Source: Owenia fusiformis (lineage: Eukaryota > Annelida > Polychaeta > Sabellida > Oweniidae). Taken from it: a DNA stretch of 64,000 nt. Below are positions 36,031-47,300 of this stretch, piece after piece; position 1 is the first letter of the stretch, and each line of letters starts with the position of its first letter. The stretch spans positions 5,171,815 to 5,235,814 of the forward strand of contig CAIIXF020000003.1 in assembly GCA_903813345.2 (NCBI GenBank), in the 5' to 3' direction. The position numbers and the translations under genes were made by a program. The notes beneath the pieces are model-generated. The model made no database searches. It was not told where the DNA came from and saw nothing but the letters and a program-made list of their open reading frames with translations.

Positions 36031-36749
36031 CATATTTGAAATCGTCAGTAGACCCTAGTTTTCCAGAGTACCCGTGCGGTGACAGGACCATTTCCCCTAC
36101 ATGTAATTTGACATAAAATCTTTCATGAAAAGTCTTTTGAAACAAACATGCTGCGATTAAAGTTCTGCTCACCTCGTTGACGTCTAGACGAAGTCTATTT
36201 TGGAATAAAACGAAACAGTATGCGCCATCCGTTCGATTTCGTATAACACGCATGCGTGATCAAATGTGGATCTCAGAAATGGTATCTCTCCACAGATGTA
36301 TGGTAACCTACTCTATATGCACGCGTTGTTTAGGTATGAGATTCCATATCCATCCGCAAAAAGGTATTGACCCCTATATAGTCCATTCTAAATAACGCCA
36401 TAGTTGGCTTCTAGGGTACCTAGTATGCCACTATTTGGTATCAAAATTAAGAGGAGGAGTTCAACTTTCATTTGAATTACGAAAATAGCGATGTAGGTCA
36501 AAAATAGTTCCGACGTGAGCGTGTTCACTACGCGTTTGCCCATCATCTCAGAATTAGTTACAATAAATGGACGCTGATATCTCAAAAAGTAACCTGACTC
36601 CCTATAATTTGATGTAGATTAATCGAACCCCTATATGAACAAGTACATTTTGATATATAACACTATAGGGGGTAAGCGTTAAATAGTTGACCAGGAACGC
36701 CATATGTGCAAAGTATTGTTCTGAATTTTCGAATTTGGTGTTGGATTAC
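36031..36749. other. Spacer, nothing recognised
   Basis: No coding, RNA or repeat feature that I can support. Confidence 0.5.
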
Positions 36750-37195
36750 GGTACTCGTACATTTACGGGTGTGTAGGCGTTAATTAAGCCCATGCAGACA
36801 TGAAATTTATGGTTTGCCAACCTACCCTATGTATGTACGCGTTGTTTACGGGTGGGAAGGCGTTAATTACACCCGTGCAGACGTGAAATTACGCCCTTGC
36901 AGTCGTATTTTACGCCCGTGTAGGCGTTAATTACGCCCGTGAAGGCGTTAATTACGCCCGGAAGTGAATTACGCGTTAAAACAAATACAGGTGTAACCTA
37001 AAGGCGTTAAAATGTTCAATAGCGGGCGTTGAGACATTATTTAACACGCATTGAAAAGCATATATACGCCCGTCGAGTTTATTTTAGGGCTGTGAATTAT
37101 AAACCAATCAGCATCTTGCTTACATAATGATACAATGCATTCTAGCTAAAAGTGCAACTCCAAGATCCTTGTGCAAGTTAATAACATACTCACGA
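36750..37195. repeat. Left arm of a large inverted repeat built of ACGCCCGTG motifs
   Basis: Degenerate tandem units of about 20-25 bp (GTGTAGGCGTTAATTACGCCC type), then AACCAATCAGCA, AGTGCAACTCCAAGATCCTT and GTGCAAGTTAATAAC. The same sequence, inverted, is at 41590-41945. Between the arms lie a LINE and a MULE-like element. Confidence 0.8.
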
Positions 37196-37294
37196 TTGTG
37201 CCAGGAATAACTATTGTAATTGATGACATGTGAAATATTATTTCTTTTCTGGGTATCTTGGTGCACTTAATGTGAAAGATGTACATTGTATATT

Positions 37295-39730
37295 AAATTA
37301 TTTATTTATTTATTATTTATTTAGAAACTACATCTTTGAAACGATGGCACACTAAAATTAAATTATTATAGGTGTGTCTAAAACATGTTACAGTATTTAA
37401 AACAAAGTACCAAACATTAGATGTGTGGGATCAAGTCACACTTGTATCTCTAGGATTGTATACTTAACTTAAAAATGTTTTTACAATCATGTCAACATTT
37501 TTGAATTGATCATGCCCCCATAATAAAAATACATCATCACCTAAAATAAAACCAAGTTTCTTTTCTGAGCTTGCAGAGATAAAATAGGAAAATATAATTT
37601 CATTACATTTCTGTCTTATACTAAAATAAAGTGATTGGCGCTCATCATTAAAATGAGTACATTCCAAAATTCTGTGTTGAACAGTGTCCTTCTTTTTTGC
37701 TTCACAGAATGAACAAAATCCATCACTCATGTGCCATGATTCATAATTGGTTTCTAATGCAAAAATATTAGCTCGGGCCATGAACTTCAGTTTGCACCCA
37801 TAAAAGTCATAGTCATTCTTCAGATAATTTTCTAGATATGGATGATTTTTGAAACTGGAATAAAGTGATAGTGAACTATATTTTGAAACTTCAGAGTGGA
37901 ATTTTATGTCGTTTTCACATTTGCGAATTTTAAGGTATGACGCATACCAATCACCATCATTTCTAAAGATGACATCATTAAGACCTCTATCACTTAATAA
38001 CTTATGAATGGTTGAGATGTACTTCCAAGGGCCTTCTTTGTTTTCAGTAAATTGGATCATTAGTGCATTTAGAATCTTGTGTGGTAGGGATGATGGTGGT
38101 ATTTTAAATTTGAGGTACATAAAGAAATCTATAGAACGTTTTTCAGCAAGAGAGTCAATTGGGTGCCAACCAAGGTCACCTTATAATGCAGAACTGGCTG
38201 GCTTGCCCCTTAGCTGAAACACTGCTTGCCCAACCTTATATTGAATAGATTCAAGGGTTTTCCTGCTTTCATTTGTTAAAGCCGACCAAATCGGGGAACT
38301 GTGAAGTAAGGCAGGTTCTATCATGGACTTATATATTGTTGAACCATATTAAATACGTTTCACATTACAATGCTTAGTGAGGGTCGATGCTGTGTAATCA
38401 TCTTACGTGCTTTCTCATGTAAGAATTTATTAATATTGAATGAATCTTTAAGGTTACTATGCAACATATATCCAAGGTATTTATATTCCCTGACTTCACT
38501 TAGTTTTAAGTCGCCTAGTTTCCATACCCTGTCAGTGTCAACCCTTTTCCCTATAATCATGACTTTTGACTTCTTACTGCTAAATTTAAATCCCCATTTT
38601 ATGCCAAAATTATTAACTTTACATAACAACTCTTTTAATCCATTCTCATCTTTTGCTAAAAGAACAATGTCATCTGCGAATAATAATGTGGGGATGTGGG
38701 ACCCTTCAAATGGAATGCCAAGACCTGTAGACATTAAAGATTCTTCCAAATCAGACATAACTACTGAAAATAATGTAGGTGAGAGAATACACCCTTGTTT
38801 AACACCTGTGTTGGAATCAAACTGATCAGTAGAAATATTACCAAACAGGACACTGCTATGGACATTAGAGTAAAGGTGTTTTAACGTTCTCCAAAGTTTA
38901 CCCTGGATTCCTCGTTCCCAAAGCTTTATGAAGAGCATATCCCTGTCTAGTACATCAAAGGCCTTTGAGATATCAATAAATGGAAAATACGTTTTCAACC
39001 TATTTGTTTTTCTCATACTACATAATCCTTTCAATGTGAATATGTGGTTTTCTAAGCGCTTACCCTTTTGAAAGGCACCTTGTAAGTGTCCAAGAAGGTT
39101 ATGACCTTGAAAATAAGACATAATTTTAGATTCTAAGATGCTGGAAAATACTTTGTATACATTTGATGTAATGGTTATTCTTCGATAGTTATCAAGAATT
39201 TCACGGTCATTATCTTTATGAAGGGGTTTGAGAATACCATATTTCCATTCATCAAGAATTGTTTCATGTATTTTTATCAGTCTAAAGAGGTCAAAAAGGG
39301 GCTTGATGAGAAAATCTTTAGCCTGCTTAATAAACTCATTGAGGATTTGGTCAATACCTGAAGCTTGGCTATTATTGAGACCAGAAATTATATTTCTAAT
39401 ATCATCCATCTCAAATATTATATCTGTTAGAGCATCCCCTGAAATATCATTAGCTGCTTCTAATAGTCTTAGCTTTTCAGCCAGGCCATTAATTTGAAAC
39501 TTCGGATTTTTTACTTTTCATTCCTAGATTTTTCCAATACTCCAAAATGGTGGCTTGAACCTTTTTAGGGTCAGTGATCAGAATTTCAGGACTATTTGGG
39601 TCTTTAAATGAGTTATGTATTCCTGAAAATAACATGTGACTCTGAAGAGGACTGCATAAAGATTCCAAAAAGTACACATCTCCCTTATACCAAATTTGAA
39701 CATTATTATATTGGCTAGGTATACTAGGTA
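37295..39730 (-). mobile_element. LINE retrotransposon, 5'-truncated, reverse transcriptase disrupted
   Basis: Minus strand. 39489-39677 encodes the region before the polymerase; after a frameshift 38360-39409 carries the reverse transcriptase: GIDQILNEFI, IDISKAFD (first catalytic Asp), VKQGCILSP and LLFADDIVLL (two catalytic Asp). 37464-38120 is the C-terminal part with FCSFCEAKKKDTVQHRILEC (zinc-binding C-C-H-C). At least two frame breaks (near 39490 and 38130-38360) separate the pieces. No APE-type endonuclease is present upstream, so the copy is 5'-truncated. An AT-rich (AAAT)n tail at 37295-37322 marks the 3' end. Confidence 0.93.
38360..39409 (-). pseudogene. LINE reverse transcriptase domain (349-codon open frame)
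   Basis: This is the longest intact piece of the LINE. It contains all expected polymerase landmarks in order: NYRRITI, fingers, F.DISKAFD, GVKQGCILSP, FADD and KYLGYML thumb entry. The open frame ends at a stop before the C-terminal part, and the upstream region is out of frame, so a complete ORF2 protein cannot be made. Confidence 0.9.
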
Positions 39731-39768
39731 TATAGGCTCATCTGACATATTCAGTACATTTAAAAAAA

Positions 39769-41152
39769 GGCCGTGCCTGGAGAGCCTTAAAATTTAAGGC
39801 TCTCTAGCCAAAATGCTAAAGAGCCTTAAAATTTAAGGCTCTTTAGCAAAAATGCTAAAGAACCTTAAAATTTAAGGCTCTTTAGCATTTTGATAGCCAA
39901 TTCTGCTAGAGAGCCTTAAAGGAATTCCAGGCGACAGAAATGACGAAATATTGCTTCTGGGACAAGATCAAACGACTTTGACATATTCTATACCCAACCT
40001 ATTTTGTAATTTAACAATCAGCACAAATATACATACCATATTAGCAGATATCGGACAAATTCAAAAAGATTTTTTTTTTTATCGATAAAATCACTGATTA
40101 TTAAACCGGAAGTGCCTTCTCTGAGGTCCGCGAAGATGAAGAAGATAACATATAAAGATTTCAGTAATTTCAACTAACTTTGCCGTCGATTTGATTTACA
40201 TGGTTTTAAATGATCTTCTAATACTTACTATGACTTCTATTAGTACTGTTTTGACTTCCCCACTTCATAAAAAAAACATTATCACTTTTTGCTCGACTCA
40301 TAAATTTACTTCCGGTCTACCGAGAGAAATAAAAGAATGTTTTCAATCCTCAGTCTAAATTTGGCTTTTTAAAGGTTCAAACATCGATTTTGAAAAGTAA
40401 ATGTTTGATTGTTTGATGTTCATGCATATATCGAAAATATATGTCTCTGGTTCACCAGAGAAGGTGTAAGACAAGGCAATCACATATAGCCAGAAAAATG
40501 TTATTTTTTCCATTTTATCCACTATAAATCGCAACGTCCGTTTAGTAAAGATTTTGATGTATAGACATTTATTGATGGATTGGAGGCTAGGATAAAAATG
40601 TTGTTGTTGTGTTGCATAAGCCGCTGTTTCCTCGACAGTTCACCTCTTGTACTGTAAATTTTCTTTGTGCTCTCTCATGTGCTTTTAAAAATTCTCACTT
40701 GTGAGGAAAATATTATGCAAAAATATCTCGTCACGTGAAAAATTCTAAAATCAGCATAACTTCCGGACCTCAGAGAACAAACTTCCGGCTTGTTATTCAA
40801 AATAAAAAGTGCTCCGTCGGGGAATCGAACCCATGCCGCGGAAGTGGAAAGCGAGCACCCTAACCACTATACCAGTGTGTTTTACTTTAATATGAATAAT
40901 TTTTTTGCAACTCTATATTGATATACATGTGTGAAATTTTTAAGTGGCATTCTGGGTTGAAAAACTTTCGAGAGTGTTGTTTAATTGTTTAGATGACGAA
41001 AACTTCAATAAAAAAACAATATAAACACGGATTATAAACACAAAGGCTCTCTAGACAAAACACTATGTTCACAGCTAAATAGCCTTAAATTTTAAGGCTC
41101 TTTAGCATTTTGGCTAAAGAGCCTTAAATTTTAAGGTACTCCAGACACTTCG
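39769..41152. mobile_element. MULE-like foldback element, 9-bp TSD TTAAAAAAA
   Basis: 1384 bp, flanked by TTAAAAAAA at 39760-39768 and 41153-41161. Ends share GTG[CT]CTGGAG[AT][GA]CCTTAAAA, then TTTAAGGCTC and AGCCAAAATGCTAAAGAGCC in inverted order for about 85 bp; each arm is made of near-palindromes GAGCCTTAAAATTTAAGGCTC, so it could fold into nested hairpins. The middle holds a tRNA-like unit and no transposase. A 9-bp TSD with long TIRs fits Mutator-like elements; the name is inference. Confidence 0.85.
40811..40881 (-). pseudogene. tRNA-like sequence (Gly/Glu type) with intact Pol III boxes, broken acceptor stem
   Basis: On the minus strand TGGTATAGTGG matches box A and GGTTCGATTCC matches box B exactly, at the usual spacing. 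Aligned to tRNA, the loop TTTCCAC would place anticodon TCC (Gly). A Pol III terminator TTTTT follows at 40808-40804. However the 5' seven bases do not pair with the 3' ACGGAGC, and the anticodon stem pairs poorly, so it is a pseudogene or a SINE head rather than a working tRNA. Confidence 0.8.
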
Positions 41153-41589
41153 TTAAAAAAATGCCAGATCTATAGGATATAGCTATAGTCTAGAGTCAAT
41201 ATGCAGTTGATCAGATACTATAGTTCTAGTATCTGAACACATCCTTTAGAGGGATACATTAGCGATCTGACTGTATTGTGTTTTGTAAGCTGCAATGCAT
41301 GTGAGCTTAAGTCCCTACCTCTAAAGCCGACGCCTAGATTGGAGAATTATCCAAAAATCATCGTATTTAGAAACCAAACATGTATACCTTCTCAAAATAT
41401 ACATACATGTATATGCAATTTTGTCATTTCTACAATTGGTGTTGATAACTGCCGACATAGTACATGTATCTTCAATTTGCCTTTTAATTTGCTCTAAAAA
41501 TTGAATACTTTTTTGGTTAAGTCTTACAATCTTGAACGAATATTAAAGGACCTCAATGCAACACACTAAAATGTAAGCGGGCTTCTGAT

Positions 41590-41945
41590 TGTTATTTACT
41601 TGTGCAAGGATCTTGGAGTTGCTCTTTTAGCAAAGATGCTTTGAATCATTATGTAAAGTAAGGTGCTGATTGGTTCATAATTTACAGCGCTAAAAATAAA
41701 CTCGAGGGACGCATGTAAAATAACCGTCTTAACACCCGTAATTAATTATTTTAACGCCATAAGTTTACAACTGTAAATGTTGTTTGAACGCCTGTAGAAT
41801 TTACTTCTTCACGGGCTAAATTTCTACACAGGCGTAATTTTACGTCTGCACGGGCGTAATTTTACATCTGCACGAGCGTATTTATTAACGCCTACACACC
41901 TGTAAACAACACGTGCATACTTCGGGCGGGTAGGCCAACCATACA
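41590..41945. repeat. Right arm of the ACGCCCGTG inverted repeat
   Basis: Inverted counterpart of 36830-37195: ACTTGTGCAAGGATCTTGGA, GCTGATTGGTTCATAATTTA, then degenerate CACGGGCGTAATTTTAC units ending GGTAGGCCAACC. Arms about 350 bp, diverged by roughly a quarter by eye. Confidence 0.8.
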
Positions 41946-42732
41946 GATGTTGGCCAGATTGTTTTGTTATAGGTTTGTAGTAGTAGGATCTCAGAGGCTC
42001 AAAAAATTATGGGAGCTACTCACTTCTGTCTCCAACCAAAGATGTTGGCCTTATTGTTTTGTAGTAGGATCTCATAGGCTCAAAGAGGAATATTAATTGA
42101 GCTACACTCTACAGTGTACTGATTCTACTACAAAATAATCTTGCCGGGATCTATGTCTCCAACATTAATGTACCAATATCTACTTTTTTGAAAACCGGAC
42201 TGTCTCCCTTACCGACAATTGTCAGTACGGGAGACTGGCCAGTGAGTATTTGCTCCCGTACCGACAATTGTTGTTGTCATTTTTCACGTTTTTGTAAATG
42301 TAAACAAAGGAGGTTCGGGCCCTAAGACTTTTTTACTATTCCATGGACAGAGATGTGTTTTGTGTCTATAGAACGTAGAATCAATTTCCCAGAGCATGTG
42401 CTATACAGTTCGCCATGCGAACTTGATGTGAAACATAATCTCAATTTCCGTAGGACAAGATCACCATTTTTCATGAAATGGTGTGATTTATTCCGTATTA
42501 ATGTCAACAAAACTACTAATACGGAACGGACTTAACGAGACCGTGTTTATATCATACAAATCAAATTAATGGAGGAAGTCCTCAGCTGCATTTCATTGAA
42601 ATGTGCTTTAAGGTAACTTATAACTTAATCAAAAAATCCAAGATGGCCGAAACCAGGAAGCACATGGCATTTGAGTATAATCTGACCATCAAAATTAACT
42701 GTCTTTTGGTTGGATTTTCTCTCAATTTTTTA
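41946..42732. other. Spacer with short repeats
   Basis: ATGTTGGCC...TTGTTTTGTAGTAGGATCTCA occurs twice (41948-42000, 42044-42082) and once inverted near 42120. CTCCCGTACCGACAATTG lies at 42252-42269 and recurs at 50335. No gene seen. Confidence 0.55.
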
Positions 42733-42739
42733 GTTCCAC

Positions 42740-43276
42740 CATGGGCTTTCAACTAGAAGGGTATGCAACTCTATGTAATAACATGAGACCTTCAAAATGA
42801 GCAATGACATGCTTCCCTTTTATGGCAATATTTCAAAAAGTATTAGATAAATGTATATGTTTTAGTATTATTTTGAATAAAAATCAATTTTTAATATGAT
42901 TTAAGCTTAAAATATATTCAATATCATATAAAAGTAAACAAAAGAGACCAATAAGAATAAGAGTTATCAAGATGTTCTCTTTGAGTATTGCATTGTGGGT
43001 AATTATTCAAGAACACATTCCAATAAAAAGATAATTTGTGGGAGAATGTTCACTTTCTGTATTGTCATAATTAGGATGAATTCCAATTTTTATTAAATTA
43101 TCAAGATGTATGTAGAAGATCATGTTTTTATTTTTGAGTTATTTCTTTTAATCATCAATAAAAAGTACAAAATAAGATTTTCTTGGAATGTGTACATTCT
43201 CCAATTTTGAAAACCCATGGCAATGTTTATGTATGAAATATGGGAAGTTGCCTACCCTTCTAGTTGAAAGCCCATG
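42740..43276. mobile_element. 537-bp TIR element, TSD GTTCCAC
   Basis: Ends CATGGGCTTTCAACTAGAAG(GGTA) and complement, about 31 bp with one mismatch, between GTTCCAC at 42733-42739 and 43277-43283. A related palindrome, CATGGGCTTTCAATTAGATG, is at 58790. No coding frame; 7-8 bp TSD fits hAT. Confidence 0.85.
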
Positions 43277-43283
43277 GTTCCAC

Positions 43284-44201
43284 TTATCATTTATAAAACC
43301 AGGCTCACTGTGGTAATGCAAATAGAAACAGTAAACATTTTGGAATGGGAATTTGAGTCCTCTGAAAATGTGACAGAAAAATTGACAAAAAGAGTAGCAC
43401 GGCAAAGGTCCCTGAACATTTTTTTTCTAATTTCTCTGAAACATCCCTTTAATATAGCTCAAAATGGAAGTAGCTTTAGAATTTTGAAATCTCTCATACA
43501 AATTAAAAAAAATAGAAAAAAACAATTTGAGAAGTGTACTTTTTTCCTTATTTTGATCCCAATTTTTTTATCGGGTAATTTTTCAAATTTCCGTTGCTCC
43601 TTCGTTTTTGATATATGTTTGAAGTATATTTTCTGAAATGTTCAGATATTTTGAATCAGCGGTTTTTCACGGGCTACTCCTAGAAAAAAATCTTCTCAAA
43701 TTCTTTAAACGGCACTTTTTTCTCAAACTAATGTTTTTTGTTGTTCTTTGATGTCTTTGTAATGATTACAGTGCAAAAGCATATGTGAAATAATAAAAAC
43801 AACTTCTCAGGAAGAGTTTGAAAATTTCAAGATTGTGAAATTTTCAATTTTTTCTGAAAATCGATTAAGTTAACAGTCACCTTAAGAAAAGAAATCTATA
43901 ACATCGCAACCATTACAACACAATGTAGAATTAATGTGACTGTATATGTAATGTAACTGTATAAATGTAGTTTGTATAATTGTAGTCTGGCCATGCCCTG
44001 ATAACACAGTAGCCGTGCCTTAATAAACTTCTAAATTCTTTAATACTGGAGTTACCCCATCGTGGACTTTTAATCATTCTTTTGCGCGTTCGCAAATTTA
44101 TTGCAACTCACGGTGTGACCTTTGACATATTCTTACTTCTCAAAAACAAAATCAGCTGAGGGAAAGTGACATAGTCCACCACCTAGTTTTCAACCACACG
44201 T
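43284..44201. other. Region upstream of the PEP-synthase-like gene
   Basis: AT-rich, no other gene. The 5' UTR and promoter of the plus-strand gene must lie here or be split upstream; I see no convincing TATA box or initiator. Confidence 0.45.
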
Positions 44202-44331
44202 ATGAACACAAACTCACAGAGATTTAATGATATGTTGCTTGAGATATTTCTTTGTGTATTGGTGATCTTTTTGATCAGGTTTATCCGCCAAGACGACCCT
44301 CAACCACTATTAGGAGTTTACAGTCAACCAG
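44202..44331 (+). CDS. PEP-synthase-like exon 1 (start codon and membrane segment)
   Basis: ATG at 44202 opens MNTNSQRFND followed by an 18-residue hydrophobic segment and DDPQPLLGVYSQP. The donor GTAGGC follows CCAG, leaving one base (G) that combines with GA at the start of exon 2 to make Gly. The reading continues into intronic sequence without a stop for another 17 codons, so the donor is inferred from phase and from the continuity YSQPG-KWFY. Confidence 0.65.
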
Positions 44332-47300
44332 GTAGGCCTAGAGTCCATTTCACTGTTTTATTGAGACCCTATCTGTTGCAAGACTAACGCCTGGCGTAAC
44401 CGTCACCATGTTATTCAGTGTTTTTTAAGTAGCGCAAGGATCCTGCCATGACCGTGGTAATGTTATCGTGAAAGCCTGGTATAACCGCGACAATGCTGTA
44501 TTATATTGCAATGCCTGCCATGACCGTGACAATGTAATATAGTTCTGAAAGGCTTGGTATGACCGTAACAATGTAATATAGTACTGCAAGGCCTGGCATG
44601 ACCGTGACAATGTAATATAGTATTGCAAGTTCAGGTATGAGAGTGGTAATGTAGAAATTTACGATTAGGACTGCTATAACCGTGACAATGTGTATTGCAA
44701 AGCCTGGCATGACCATGGCAATGTAATATAGTTACTTCGGTCCAAAGCCTTCTCTATATTCCGGCTTTGAGGAGGAAGATTGAGCTGCCTTAGTATTATA
44801 AATATTGTAAATCATTGTGTCACACGCAAAGTAAATATGGCATAATAATATGAAATATACCTTTATGTATAGATTTGAAGAACATCAGCTCACATCCCCG
44901 TCTGAATCTATTGTTATATTTGATTTCTTTAAGCGAGAATAATTTCAAATTTTATTCACGTCCAGAACCGGAAGCCATTTTTAGCTACAGCGAGAAAATT
45001 TCATCATGTTTCAAACTCCGAAATGAAATTTTGAAATATCTAAATCCAGACAAGCAACGCTTCATCCTAAATATGATTAATATTCTTAAAAATATTCATA
45101 AAATTTATTAAAAATGAGTTCTAGGTGCGTGTAGCACCTTTTCTAGAGTACATACAAAATCAATGAAGTTACGTCTAGCTGTAAGCTAGAGACTCGAGTA
45201 ATAATATAGTATTGCAAGGCTTGGTATGACCGCCATGGCAATGTGATCTAGTATTCCAAGTTCGGGTATGAGAGTGGTAATGTAGAAATTTATTATTGCT
45301 ATAATTGACCGTGACAATGTGTATTTGAAAACCTGGCATGACCATGACAATGTATTATGGGATCGCAAAGCCTGGTATGACCGTGACAATGTAATATAGT
45401 ATTGCAAGGCCAGGTATGAGGGTGGTAATGTAGAGATTTAGGCTTAGGTCTACTATGACTGTTATAATGTATTGCAATGACTAGTAAATATGTATGACAT
45501 TAATGCCAGGAATATCCTTAACAATTTTAAGTGATCCTCATTACAATTAAACAGTTTAATACTATGGTGTTTAACTACCTTAATCATGTCAAAATCAAAA
45601 TTACTACTATACATTAATATTCACATTCGCTTATAAACCACAATAAAGGCTACGGTCGCGCCAGGCTTCCACGATAACACTTCCAGGGTCATGACAGGCC
45701 TTGCAAGAGAATACAGCATTGTCACGGTTATACCAGCCTGTCACGGTTATACCAGGCTTACACGATAACACTACCACGGTCATGGCAGGATCCTTGCGCT
45801 ACTTAAAAAACACTGATTAACATGGTGACGGTTGTGGCAGGCGTAAGTCTTGCAATAGATAGCATGTGGTTTTATTGCGTCAGTAGAACCCCAAAAATAA
45901 GAAAACGGGAGACCATTTTGCAATAATATATCGAAAAGTAGATTCATATTGTACATGAATGACATTTGTATATTTCAGATTTTCTAGTTTTTTGTGCAAT
46001 AAGTCTGTGCCCTCTTGTAATTTGAAGAATTTCAGCCATGTTAATCTTATTGAAAATAACATGGCAGAGAAGTATCCATATATGAGAGGCCACACACTTT
46101 ATAAGCCAAACTAGAAGCAATCCAAGATATACAAATGTCATTCATGTACAATAGGAACATATTTTTCCATATATTATTGCATGATGCTATTGTGATTTCT
46201 TTTTTTTTAGGTTTTACTGACGCAGTTCAGCAGTGAAATGGACTCTAGATCTAAAGTTTACTTCCTATTTGGATTTTCTTAATAAGTTTCAAAATCTAAC
46301 ATGGCTCTCGAAGTGAGTAAGGTAAAGTGTGAAAGAATTAAGAATCAGTCAATATTTTTTTACTCCCTCATGCAGACTTGCCAGCCTCCCGTTTTTTTAC
46401 GGGAATCTCCCGTAAATTTTTTGTTTTTCCGTAAACTCCCGTACCGTTTTCTCCCGTAAAAACTCCCATAGACTCCTGTACCATATTTCTACTAAAATCT
46501 CCCGTAATTTTTTAAAAAATATGGCCGTAAAATCACAGATGGCAGAATTTTTCTAAGAAAATACATCCTTAAGAAATACAAAGTGAGGCAGGCTTCTTGG
46601 AAAAATTGGATATGATTTCACTTCCGGTTTTTGAAAGTCCGATATCTCTTCTATCATAATACTACTCCTTATGCAACCTGCACCATTGTTTTCTACACTC
46701 TTTTTATAACAAATTAACTCTATTTTTGGTCATACATGTAATTGAGCCTCGTGATACTGAATAAACAGCAAAATGTTTTAAAAACTTACTTGTTCCATTA
46801 GTATTGAGATGACATACCGTCCTGATTGGTCCAAATCGGTAAACAAATATGGCGGTTCAAAATTTTTGAATTTTCTAATAACGCTTCGAATAATATTATT
46901 TCAATCTCTGGCATGTTAATCAATATCATAGCTTGTTATTTCACACCAAGATAAAGAAAAATGTAAGGGATATGTTAGCTTCGATTAAAGATCACAACAA
47001 CATGTTATATTCAAAAACAAACTGGTGAAAATTTGCGCAAAACGAATGTGGTACGCATTGATGCAATTCTCTTTACGCGCACTGTGTACTGCCAGTGCCT
47101 TATGCGAAGAACAACGATCTATATTTCGAACTCTCCAACAATCTTCGAAGACCTGACAATACTGCGATCCTTTTGCGGTAAGTTTTCATTGTTAACTCAA
47201 GCCTTGAACCCTGTTAATCGTAAATCTGTATTGATTAGTCATGTCTCAACTGTTTTATGATGTACAATTTGCAAATTAAAAACCCGGAAGAATTTTTTTC

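Noticed and set aside
40811-40881. Functional tRNA-Gly(TCC) gene
   Set aside because: Acceptor stem has essentially one pair of seven and the anticodon stem is poor, so only the internal promoter boxes survive.
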